DNA of 6,528 nucleotides from an uncultured Prevotella sp. (GCA_947072805.1 CAMTJK010000174.1:1-6528), one strand, 5' to 3'. Counted from the stretch's first letter, positions 1 through 6,336 are shown. The notes: generated by a model not told the origin, from the sequence alone. Translations and numbers: made by a program.

Positions 1-1
1 T

Positions 2-838
2 CCCTCCACATGCTTCACATGTCATCGCGGTTTCTATTTCAAGGGATTGCATGTAGGTTGCCACGGTCACGGTTCTCCGCTCGCCCTCGTCGATGCCATA
101 ACCACGTCGTGCAATGCCTATTTCTGCTGGGGATTGTATTACATGATAGGCAACCGCAAGTACGGGAGTGTGCAGAACGCCATGAACCGCTGGCGCGACT
201 ATATGGTGAGCATGGGCTTCGGATACCGTCTGGGCATCGACCTGCCGGGTGAGAAGCGCGGGCTCATTCCCAACGCCGACTTCTACGACAACGCTTACCG
301 CAAATCGTGGAACGGACTCACCGTGATAAGCATCTCGATAGGGCAGGGTGAGGTCACGCTTACGCCGTTGCAGATAGCAAATCTCGGCGCAACGATAGCC
401 AACAGAGGCTATTATCACGTGCCCCATGTGGTAAAAAAGGTTGAGGGAGAACAGCTTGACACAGCCTTCTCACGGCGCCATTACACCATGGCGTCGCGTT
501 CTGCCTACGAGACTGTGGTGGCGGGAATGCGAGGAGCCGTGCTTAGGGGTACCTGCCGCGCCGCCAACACGCCTATGTATGAGGTGTGCGGCAAGACCGG
601 TACTGCCCAGAACCGCGGTCAGGACCACTCCGTCTTTATGGGCTTTGCACCTATGAACGACCCCAAGATAGCCATTGCAGTGTACGTGGAGAATGGCGGA
701 TTCGGAGCGGAGTACGGCGTTCCGATCGGAGCGCTCATGATGGAACAATATATCAACGGAAAACTTTCGGAGGCGTCGATGGAAAAGGCCGACGATTTCA
801 GTAGCCGAAGCATATCATATGGTACAAGAATCAGGTAA
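2..838 (+). CDS. mrdA: Penicillin-binding protein 2 (mrdA), C-terminal part, 5' end outside window
   Basis: This is the C-terminal 278 residues of a class B penicillin-binding protein, the membrane-anchored transpeptidase that cross-links peptidoglycan during cell elongation. The frame is open to the left edge, so the true start, membrane anchor, dimerisation domain and catalytic SxxK serine lie upstream. Two of the three active-site motifs are visible: SCN at bases 107-115 (visible residues 36-38) and KTGTA from base 593 (Lys at visible residue 198). The stretch IGQGEVTLTPLQIAN between them is typical of PBP2. The first ATG or TTG codons in the window are internal and should not be taken as starts. 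The stop TAA at 836-838 lies inside rodA, a 20-base overlap that implies co-transcription and probably coupled translation. The pairing with rodA and the motif spacing favour PBP2 over the division protein PBP3/FtsI. No frameshift or missing motif is seen in the visible part. Confidence 0.93.
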   Translation, partial: PSTCFTCHRGFYFKGLHVGCHGHGSPLALVDAITTSCNAYFCWGLYYMIGNRKYGSVQNAMNRWRDYMVSMGFGYRLGIDLPGEKRGLIPNADFYDNAYRKSWNGLTVISISIGQGEVTLTPLQIANLGATIANRGYYHVPHVVKKVEGEQLDTAFSRRHYTMASRSAYETVVAGMRGAVLRGTCRAANTPMYEVCGKTGTAQNRGQDHSVFMGFAPMNDPKIAIAVYVENGGFGAEYGVPIGALMMEQYINGKLSEASMEKADDFSSRSISYGTRIR

Positions 839-2288
839 ACAGAAGGGCGTCTTCCGCTCGCTCGATTGGTGGACGATAGGCATATACATTGCTCTGCTCA
901 CGTTCGGATGGATAAGTGTATGCGGTGCGAGCTATACCTATGGCGAAACCGATATATTCAGTCTCGACACGCGCTCCGGAATGCAGATAGTGTGGATAGG
1001 AACGTCCATCTGTCTTGGCTTTGTGCTTCTCATGCTCGACGACCGCTATTACAATACCTTCGCCTATGTCATTTATGCAGTGCTTCTTCTGCTTCTCTTT
1101 GCCACCATATTCAATCCGCATCAGATAAAAGGCTCGCGCTCGTGGCTCGTGCTGGGACCCTTGCGCCTGCAGCCTGCCGAGTTTGCCAAATTTGCCACAG
1201 CCCTGGCGCTTGCCAAGTTTATGAGTGTTTACGGCTATAACATACACCGGTGGAGGGACTTTGCCATTACGCTCGGCATCATTCTCGTGCCTATGCTCTT
1301 CATTGTGTTGCAGAAAGAAACGGGTTCGGCGCTTGTTTACCTTGCCTTTTTCCTCGTATTCTATCGTGAGGGTATGACGGGAAGCGTGCTTTTCATGGGA
1401 GTGGCAGCCGTAATATATTTCGTTGTGGGCATACGGTTCGAGAACGTCTTGCTTTGGGACACCCCCACCTCTGTGGGCAGGTTTGTCGTACTGCTGCTTG
1501 TACAGGTGTTCACGTCCATTATGGTGTTCACCTATTGCCGCGACCGCCGGCTCATGCTTCATATGCTTTTCTTCTGTTTGGGCATGACGTTGCTCTTCCT
1601 GCTCTTTTCGGAGTACGTTATACCTTTCGATGTGGTGTGGGTACAGCTTTCCGTTTCGGCTGTCGTCATTCTTGTGCTATTGTGGCGTGCCCTTGCCACC
1701 CGCGTTCGCAACTATTTCTTCATTATGGCGTTTGCCATAGGCTCGATGGCATTCTTCTATTCTGCCGACTATGTGCTCAACAATGTGCTTGAGCCGCATC
1801 AGCGTGTGCGTATCAACGTGCTTCTCGGTCTTGAGGAAGACCTTGCCGGCGCGGGATATAATGTGCATCAGAGTGAGATAGCCATCAGTTCGGGTGGACT
1901 GGAGGGGAAGGGATTCCTTAACGGAACGCAGACTAAGTTGAAGTTTGTGCCGGAGCAGGACACCGATTTCATTTTCTGTACGGTGGGCGAAGAGGAGGGC
2001 TTTCTCGGTTCGGCAGGCGTGCTGCTTCTGTTTCTTGCCCTTGTCCTGCGCCTCATACACCTTGCCGAGCGTCAGCCCTTCCGTTTCGGGCGCGTTTATG
2101 GCTATTCGGTGCTAAGCATATTCCTTTTCCACGTCTTCATCAACGTGGGAATGGTTCTCGGGCTGACGCCTGTGATAGGCATTCCGTTGCCTTTCTTCAG
2201 TTATGGAGGTTCGTCGTTGTGGGGATTTACGCTTCTTTTCTTCATCTTTCTGCGCATTGACGCAGGCAGGGAGATGAAGCGCAACTGA
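819..2288 (+). CDS. rodA: Rod-shape SEDS peptidoglycan glycosyltransferase RodA
   Basis: RodA is the integral-membrane SEDS glycosyltransferase that polymerises lipid II into glycan strands and works with PBP2 in the elongation complex. The 489-residue product has many hydrophobic segments, for example about 18-36, 55-73, 79-97, 147-165, 170-183, 399-413, 428-450 and 462-479. SEDS signatures are clear: KGSRSWL (104-110) with LQPAEFAK (117-124), GAGYNVHQSEIAISSGG (344-360), VPEQDTDFIF (377-386) and GIPLPFFSYGGSS (454-466). Asp383 in TDFIF aligns with the catalytic Asp262 of E. coli RodA. The protein is over 100 residues longer than E. coli RodA (370). The excess lies between the ETGSA motif (167-171) and HQRVR (327-331) and adds about four hydrophobic segments. 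The ATG at 819 is used because the residues that follow (SLDWWTIGIY) fit the family N-terminus; it has no clear ribosome binding site and overlaps mrdA by 20 bases. The only strong alternative for a SEDS protein is FtsW, which the mrdA neighbour argues against. Confidence 0.95.
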   Translation: MVQESGKQKGVFRSLDWWTIGIYIALLTFGWISVCGASYTYGETDIFSLDTRSGMQIVWIGTSICLGFVLLMLDDRYYNTFAYVIYAVLLLLLFATIFNPHQIKGSRSWLVLGPLRLQPAEFAKFATALALAKFMSVYGYNIHRWRDFAITLGIILVPMLFIVLQKETGSALVYLAFFLVFYREGMTGSVLFMGVAAVIYFVVGIRFENVLLWDTPTSVGRFVVLLLVQVFTSIMVFTYCRDRRLMLHMLFFCLGMTLLFLLFSEYVIPFDVVWVQLSVSAVVILVLLWRALATRVRNYFFIMAFAIGSMAFFYSADYVLNNVLEPHQRVRINVLLGLEEDLAGAGYNVHQSEIAISSGGLEGKGFLNGTQTKLKFVPEQDTDFIFCTVGEEEGFLGSAGVLLLFLALVLRLIHLAERQPFRFGRVYGYSVLSIFLFHVFINVGMVLGLTPVIGIPLPFFSYGGSSLWGFTLLFFIFLRIDAGREMKRN

Positions 2289-2294
2289 CAGTTG
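2282..2294. terminator. Small palindrome over the rodA stop; weak candidate terminator
   Basis: CAACTG-A-CAGTTG is a perfect inverted repeat that includes the rodA TGA (2286-2288). As RNA it could form at most a 4-bp stem (CAAC/GTTG) with a 5-base loop. On the + strand a T-rich stretch (TTATTTTCTTTTC) starts a few bases later. It sits between the convergent ends of rodA and gldH, where a terminator is expected, but the stem is short and not GC-rich. It could be chance. No better hairpin is visible in the 40-base gap. Confidence 0.25.
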
Positions 2295-2304
2295 GGTGTC
2301 TTAT

Positions 2305-2372
2305 TTTCTTTTCAGCCTTATTCCGAGGTCAGAGATTCTTTCTTTTCAACCTTATTCCGATGTCAGATATTC
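2305..2372. repeat. 34-base tandem duplication at the 3' end of gldH
   Basis: Two adjacent 34-base units, 2305-2338 and 2339-2372, match at 31 of 34 positions; the differences are at 2315/2349, 2327/2361 and 2334/2368. On the - strand the right-hand unit encodes the end of GldH (residues 145-156, ending RLKRK). The left-hand unit follows out of frame because 34 is not a multiple of 3, so translation stops after two more residues (Asn-Leu-TGA at 2329-2331). Read in the frame of the first unit, the left-hand unit would encode ISDLGIRLKRK followed by TAA at 2301-2303. This is probably the ancestral gene end. Confidence 0.9.
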
Positions 2373-2805
2373 CCGGCAGAATCTCGCGTCTCATGTTGTG
2401 ACGGACGGCTATGTGCAGCGTGTCGCCCTTGTCCAGTGTCATTTCCGCCAGCGGAAACACATACTGGTAGCGTCCCACGCCGTCGCCTGTCACCTTGCCG
2501 TTCTCGTTCATCAGCGTACAGAGCAGAGTGTCGCAACGCAGGCTGTTGCCCGGCGTTATCCTCTGTTCCACTATCAGACACACGCTTCTGAATGGAAAGG
2601 CGGTTGTTGTGCGCAGTCCTATCTCCTCGCTGTACGTTCCCTCTTCCGTCACCGGTCGTATGCAGAAGGTCGCGGTGTCGTCTTTCTCCCAGCCCTCAAT
2701 GTCGATAGGTTCATAATGGTCATAAACGGTCTTACGGTTGCATGACAATAGTGCCGATGCAACCGTAAGAATCATTATTATTGCTACAATCTTATTCCCT
2801 CTCAT
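2329..2805 (-). CDS. gldH: GldH-family lipoprotein
   Basis: This 158-residue protein resembles GldH, a lipoprotein first described as needed for gliding in Flavobacterium johnsoniae and widely kept in Bacteroidota whether or not they glide. A signal peptide is clear: MRGNK, a hydrophobic core at 6-20, then a lipobox LLSC with Cys22 as the likely lipidated residue. It is followed by NRKTVYDHYEPI and EGWEKDDT, typical of the family. The C-terminal half carries RYQYVFPL (112-119), GDTLHIAVRHNMRREILPG (127-145) and ISDIGIRL (146-153). The mature protein is probably a lipoprotein facing the periplasm or outer membrane; its biochemical role is unknown. The ATG overlaps the end of ricT by 14 bases, which points to translational coupling as the last gene of the unit. 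Two oddities are a perfect 14-base inverted repeat over codons 12-26 and a 34-base tandem duplication that altered the stop and added Asn-Leu to the C-terminus. Confidence 0.85.
   Translation of the reverse strand: MRGNKIVAIIMILTVASALLSCNRKTVYDHYEPIDIEGWEKDDTATFCIRPVTEEGTYSEEIGLRTTTAFPFRSVCLIVEQRITPGNSLRCDTLLCTLMNENGKVTGDGVGRYQYVFPLAEMTLDKGDTLHIAVRHNMRREILPGISDIGIRLKRKNL
2730..2770. repeat. Perfect 14-base inverted repeat inside the gldH signal-peptide codons
   Basis: TCTTACGGTTGCAT (2730-2743) and ATGCAACCGTAAGA (2757-2770) are exact reverse complements separated by 13 bases. The repeat covers gldH codons 12-26, including the lipobox cysteine codon at 2740-2742. In the mRNA it would form a 14-bp stem with a 13-base loop, about 35 bases after the gldH start. 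No U-run follows on either strand, so it is not a standard intrinsic terminator. A role in translation control, mRNA stability or protein binding is possible but not shown. Confidence 0.85.
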
Positions 2806-4045
2806 TCTGTTGTTGGTTATGCCCGTGCCTGCGCGGGTTCTGCCGTCTGTTGTTTCTGTTGCGCTGTTGCGTGTTGGGCGTCAGCTGTTCCTCGGCGTTC
2901 TGTTCGGCGGTATTCTCTTGCCTGTTGTTCTGCTGTAGTGTGCCGTTGGCGTTGCGTTGTCCTTTCGGTTTTTTCTTCTTCTTCTGTTTGTCAAAGCGGC
3001 TTATGCTTTCGCCTGCCAGCAGGTCGTTAGGTCTGTCGTGTTCCTTTCGCTTGCCGTCGTCCTGCAGCGAAGCCGGTTTTTCACCGCGTCGGTTCATCTC
3101 TATTATTGCCTTTGCCCTTTCTGCGCTTATTGTCTCAATGTTGGCGGCGAGGTTTTTGTCGGTGGAGTATGTTACCATGCCGGCGAGTATGTCCGACTTG
3201 AACAGATAGTAGTCGCTGTCGAGAGTTTGCAGCACCACCTCTCTGCTTGGCATCCGTCTGCCTGCTTCCACGTAGTTGTCTACCTCGTAGTTGAGGCAGC
3301 ATTTCAGTTTTGCGCACATTCCCGCCAGCTTTTGCGGGTTCAGCGATATGTCTTGGAATCGTGCGGAGTTGGTGCTCACGCTTACAAAGTTCTTCATCCA
3401 TGTGGCGCAGCACAGTTCTCTTCCGCAGGGTCCTGTACCTCCTATGCGTCCTGCCTCCTGTCTTGCGCCTATCTGTTTCATTTCTATTCTCACGTGGAAG
3501 GTGTCGGCGAGCACCTTGATGAGTTGTCTGAAGTCCACGCGTTCGTCGGCAATATAGTAGAATATGGCTTTGTTGCAGTCGCCCTGATATTCCACGTCGC
3601 CTATTTTCATTTTCAGTCCGAGGTCTTTTGCTATCTGGCGGCTCTCTATCATGGTGGCGTGCTCTCTGCTTTTTGCCTCATTATATTTGTCCATGTCCAC
3701 CGGTCTTGCTATTCGGTAAATCCGTCTTATCTCGTCTGCCGATTTCAGGTTAGCCTTTTTTATCTGCAGTTTCACGAGTCTTCCGGTCAGTGTCACCACG
3801 CCGATGTCGTGTCCCGGGTTGGCTTCTACAGCTACGATGTCTCCCTTTTTCAGTTCCAGGTGGTTTACGTTGTGGTAGTATCCCTTTCGTGTGTGCTTGA
3901 ATTGCACCTCCACGAGGTCGGTAGTGTCGGTGTTACCCGGCACATCAGCCAGCCAGTCGTAGGTGTTGAGCTGTCTGTCTTGTCGTCCCACGGCGGTTTT
4001 GCATAGTCCGCGACCGCAGTCGTTGCATATTTCGTCGAAATTCAT
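2792..4045 (-). CDS. ricT: PSP1 / RicT-family protein with cysteine motifs and low-complexity tail
   Basis: The 417-residue product belongs to the PSP1 family, which includes B. subtilis RicT (YaaT), part of an Fe-S-containing complex that acts with RNase Y in mRNA processing. The conserved core is about residues 42-300. Its signature cysteines are GPCGRELCC (205-213: Cys207, 212, 213) and MCAKLKCCLNYE (243-254: Cys244, 249, 250). An N-terminal CNDCGRGLC motif adds Cys7, Cys10 and Cys15. After about residue 330 the sequence turns basic and low-complexity, with a lysine run at 353-361 and many Gln, Asn and Arg residues to the end, probably disordered and possibly RNA-binding. The ATG at 4043-4045 gives the family N-terminus; a 12-base AT palindrome lies just upstream. 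It follows holB by 68 bases, and its stop lies inside gldH. The holB-ricT pairing is also found in B. subtilis. The family call is firm; the function in Bacteroidota is inference. Confidence 0.88.
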   Translation of the reverse strand: MNFDEICNDCGRGLCKTAVGRQDRQLNTYDWLADVPGNTDTTDLVEVQFKHTRKGYYHNVNHLELKKGDIVAVEANPGHDIGVVTLTGRLVKLQIKKANLKSADEIRRIYRIARPVDMDKYNEAKSREHATMIESRQIAKDLGLKMKIGDVEYQGDCNKAIFYYIADERVDFRQLIKVLADTFHVRIEMKQIGARQEAGRIGGTGPCGRELCCATWMKNFVSVSTNSARFQDISLNPQKLAGMCAKLKCCLNYEVDNYVEAGRRMPSREVVLQTLDSDYYLFKSDILAGMVTYSTDKNLAANIETISAERAKAIIEMNRRGEKPASLQDDGKRKEHDRPNDLLAGESISRFDKQKKKKKPKGQRNANGTLQQNNRQENTAEQNAEEQLTPNTQQRNRNNRRQNPRRHGHNQQQNERE

Positions 4046-4048
4046 TGT

Positions 4049-4060
4049 CTTATATATAAG
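4049..4060. promoter_or_regulatory. AT palindrome just upstream of the ricT start
   Basis: CTTATATATAAG is a perfect 12-base palindrome ending 3 bases before the ricT ATG on the - strand. It could be a protein-binding site or simply the AT-rich, unstructured leader that helps initiation in Bacteroidota, where Shine-Dalgarno sites are weak. No TAnnTTTG promoter box is seen in the 68-base holB-ricT gap (4046-4113), so a separate ricT promoter is not supported. Confidence 0.3.
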
Positions 4061-4113
4061 TCTTAATATGTTGTCTGTTACGTTTCACGCTGCCACATCC
4101 ATTGTTCCGGTTG

Positions 4114-5244
4114 TCATTTCTTTTGCGTTGCCGGTGTTATTAGCAGCACTATCATCTGCAGTGCGAGGTCGAAGAACACTATTTTGGCGTTGGCGTTCTG
4201 TCCTATGTCGCGTATTGCGGTGTTTGCCAGGTTGTTTATCTGCAGTATGTTGTATTCGTTTACGAAGCGTGCGAAGTTTCTTGCGAAGTCCTCTTCCTTG
4301 CGTGTCATGTAGTTCAGCTCCGGATTTCTGAAGTTGTACATGAAATTCTCTCTGATGAGGTGCAGGAAATATTCGAGGAAGCGTTTCTGCTTTTCTCGTC
4401 CGAAGGTCTGCATCGTCTCGCTCCATCTTTTCATTTCTCTGATGTTGCGCATATATGCCAGCCTCATGAGCGAGCAGAACATGTCGAGAAACAGTTCGTT
4501 TTCCGAGCCGCTGTCCAGTTCGTCGAGAGCCTTTGTCCAGTTGCCGTTGGCGAGTCGTGCTATGCGTCGTGCGTCGTCTTCTCCCAGTCCTCTCCGTTCT
4601 GTCAGGGCCAGCCTCATGCTTTCCTCGTCAATCTTCTTTACGTCTATGCGCTGTGTTCTGCTGCGTATGGTTTCGAGCAGTTTGTCGGGCTCTTCGCATA
4701 CCATTATGAACACCGTTTGCCGTGGGGGTTCCTCTATCAGTTTGAGCAGTTTGTTTGCGCATTCCGTGTTCATGCGTTCCGGGAGCCATATCAGCGACAC
4801 TTTATATCCTCCCTGGCTCGATTTCATGCTCAGTTTGCGCACCAGTTCGTCGCTTTCGCCTGCCGTTATTATTGCCTGTTGGTTTTCGGCGCCTATTGTC
4901 TGCATCCATTTGTCCATGGTAAAGTAGGCTCCTTCGGCTATCATCTTGCGCCATTCGCGTATGAAGTCGTCGCTTACGGGCTTGTGGTCGGTGCTCATTG
5001 ACGGCAGTTTGATGGTAGGAAAGGTGAAGTGCAGGTCGGGATGTTCCATCTTTTCCAGCATGGCTTTGGCGTTTTCGCCTTTGCCGTTGCCCAGGATATG
5101 ACATGCAAACGCCATTGCCAGAGCCATCTTGCCGCATCCCTTTGGTCCGCAGAGCATCATGGCGTGAGGCATACGGTCTTCGTCAAACATCTGTTGCAGC
5201 CGTATCTTGGTCTCGTCCTGACCTATCACATCGTTGAAGTCCAT
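4114..5244 (-). CDS. holB: DNA polymerase III delta' subunit (clamp loader)
   Basis: Delta' is part of the clamp-loader complex that places the sliding clamp on primed DNA. The 376-residue protein starts with FNDVIGQDETKIRL and RMPHAMMLCGPKGCGK, the usual opening of delta'/DnaX-type AAA+ domains. The P-loop is GPKGCGKM (33-40), with Met where ATP-binding proteins have Ser or Thr. The Walker B region reads LIWLPERMN (151-159), without the usual Asp-Glu. The strongest family mark is NKLLKLIEEPP (164-174), followed by SRTQRID (195-201) in place of the SRC motif. The zinc module found in many delta' proteins after the P-loop is absent; only Cys48 remains in the stretch 48-70. The C-terminal collar domain is about residues 245-370. 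The ATG at 5242-5244 is preceded by purine-rich AAAGGCAGAGG, a possible ribosome binding site. The gene lies 36 bases after metF and 68 before ricT, consistent with one unit. DnaX (gamma/tau) is less likely because of the degenerate nucleotide site. Confidence 0.9.
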   Translation of the reverse strand: MDFNDVIGQDETKIRLQQMFDEDRMPHAMMLCGPKGCGKMALAMAFACHILGNGKGENAKAMLEKMEHPDLHFTFPTIKLPSMSTDHKPVSDDFIREWRKMIAEGAYFTMDKWMQTIGAENQQAIITAGESDELVRKLSMKSSQGGYKVSLIWLPERMNTECANKLLKLIEEPPRQTVFIMVCEEPDKLLETIRSRTQRIDVKKIDEESMRLALTERRGLGEDDARRIARLANGNWTKALDELDSGSENELFLDMFCSLMRLAYMRNIREMKRWSETMQTFGREKQKRFLEYFLHLIRENFMYNFRNPELNYMTRKEEDFARNFARFVNEYNILQINNLANTAIRDIGQNANAKIVFFDLALQMIVLLITPATQKK

Positions 5245-5280
5245 CCTCTGCCTTTACTGTTTTTCCGTGTTCCGGTGATT

Positions 5281-6237
5281 TCAGAGCAGTTTGCCTGCCA
5301 CCTCTGCCACCGAGTCTACAGCCGAAACGGTGTAGAAGTGTATGTTGTTCACGCCGTGCGCGTACAGTTCCTTACATTGTGCCACTGTCCATTCCACGCC
5401 GAGCTGTCGTGCCTCCTCGTCGGTCTTGCATTTCACAGCCTCTGCCGCGAGGGCTTCGGGTATGTCGCAGTGGAATGTCTTTGGCACCACTGTCAGCTGA
5501 CTGAGTTTTGCCAGCGGTTTTATTCCCGGTATTATGGGTATGGTGATGCCCATGGCGCGTGCCTTTTCTACGAATGCAAAATATTTGCTGTTGTCGTAGA
5601 AGAGTTGTGTCACGGCATATTCAGCGCCGAGGTCCTGCTTTTCTTTCAGGCGTTGCATGTCCATCTCGAGGTTTGGGGCCTCTTCGTGTTTTTCGGGATA
5701 GCATGCCACACCGAAGCTGAATTTCTTGCCGGGATTCTTTACCGGCGTTCCGTCGGCGAAGTATCCCTCGTTGAATTTCACCACCTGTCTTATCAGGTCG
5801 GTGGTATGTTCATGCCCGCCCGGTGTGGGTTTGAACTGCTTGTCTTCCTGTGCCTTGTCGCCTCTCAGCAGCATGAGGTTTTCTATGCCGAGAAACTGCA
5901 GGTCGAGCAGTTCATATTCTATATCTTCTATGGTGGCACCGCTGCATATCACGTGCGGTTCCACCGGAATGTTGTATTTGTTCTGTATGGCAGCCGCGAT
6001 GGCAATGGTTCCCGGTCGGCGGCGTATTCTGCTGCGTTCCAGCAGTCCGTTGTCGAGTTGCTTGTAAACGAACTCGCTGTGGTGTGTCGTTATGTTGATG
6101 AATGCCGGGTCGAATATCTTCAGTTTGTCTATTGTGGCAAAGAGCCGCTCTGTTCCGGTGCCTTTCAGCGGTGGAAGCACTTCAAACGAAAAGCGTTTCC
6201 GGTCTGTTCCTTTCTTTATTAAATCTGCTACTGTCAT
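5281..6237 (-). CDS. metF: 5,10-methylenetetrahydrofolate reductase
   Basis: MetF is a cytosolic FAD enzyme that reduces 5,10-methylene-tetrahydrofolate to 5-methyl-tetrahydrofolate, the methyl donor for methionine synthesis. With the ATG at 6235-6237 the protein has 318 residues, slightly longer than E. coli MetF (296). Family motifs are FSFEVLPP (16-23, Glu19 matching catalytic Glu28 of E. coli), INITTHHSE (48-56), LLRGD (123-127, Asp127 matching Asp120), GVACYPEKHEEA (176-187), TQLFYD (210-215), IIPGIKP (235-241) and HFYTV (300-304). An upstream in-frame TTG at 6262-6264 would add nine residues, but it lies inside the predicted -7 promoter box and gives no family match, so the ATG is chosen. 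The gene is first in the leftward unit metF-holB-ricT-gldH. The predicted leader is short (24 bases between promoter box and ATG), leaving no room for a riboswitch from that promoter. Confidence 0.95.
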   Translation of the reverse strand: MTVADLIKKGTDRKRFSFEVLPPLKGTGTERLFATIDKLKIFDPAFINITTHHSEFVYKQLDNGLLERSRIRRRPGTIAIAAAIQNKYNIPVEPHVICSGATIEDIEYELLDLQFLGIENLMLLRGDKAQEDKQFKPTPGGHEHTTDLIRQVVKFNEGYFADGTPVKNPGKKFSFGVACYPEKHEEAPNLEMDMQRLKEKQDLGAEYAVTQLFYDNSKYFAFVEKARAMGITIPIIPGIKPLAKLSQLTVVPKTFHCDIPEALAAEAVKCKTDEEARQLGVEWTVAQCKELYAHGVNNIHFYTVSAVDSVAEVAGKLL

Positions 6238-6261
6238 TAATAGTATGTATACATTACGTTG

Positions 6262-6293
6262 CAAATTTACAGAAAAACGCTGGAATAAACGAA
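6262..6293 (-). promoter_or_regulatory. Bacteroidales-type promoter for metF
   Basis: On the - strand, TAAATTTG (6262-6269) matches the Bacteroidales -7 consensus TAnnTTTG exactly. TTCG (6290-6293), 20 bases further upstream, matches three of four bases of the -33 consensus TTTG. The box lies 24 bases before the metF ATG, giving a short leader. It probably drives the whole metF-holB-ricT-gldH unit, since no similar box is seen in the downstream gaps. Confidence 0.6.
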
Positions 6294-6336
6294 GAAAACG
6301 TTAAGAATAGTGCTTTTTACGTGTTTCAGGAGAATG

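Noticed and set aside
47..838. TTG at 47 as the start of the penicillin-binding protein
   Set aside because: The frame is open to base 2 and the residues before it continue the PBP2 match (CHRGFYFKG), so the gene starts outside the window.
2289..2591. + strand open frames after rodA opposite gldH
   Set aside because: They overlap gldH in antisense, partly consist of the tandem duplication, and show no family features.
2967..2985. A-rich lysine-codon run in ricT as a programmed -1 frameshift site
   Set aside because: The heptamer AAAAAAC is present, but in the zero frame the codons read AAG AAA AAA CCG, so the phase is wrong for tandem slippage, and no stimulatory structure is evident.
2957..4006. 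Long + strand open frame (349 codons) opposite ricT
   Set aside because: It is entirely antisense to ricT, whose family motifs are clear. The product is compositionally odd (Val, Phe, Cys and Tyr rich) with no recognisable domain.
5029..6222. Long + strand open frame (397 codons) opposite metF and holB
   Set aside because: It runs antisense across two well-supported genes and their gap. Its predicted protein has no family character and is rich in Cys, His and Phe, as expected from the complement of biased coding sequence.
6238..6264. N-terminal extension of metF from the TTG at 6262
   Set aside because: The codon lies within the TAAATTTG promoter box, the extra residues do not match the family, and the ATG at 6237 gives the expected N-terminus.
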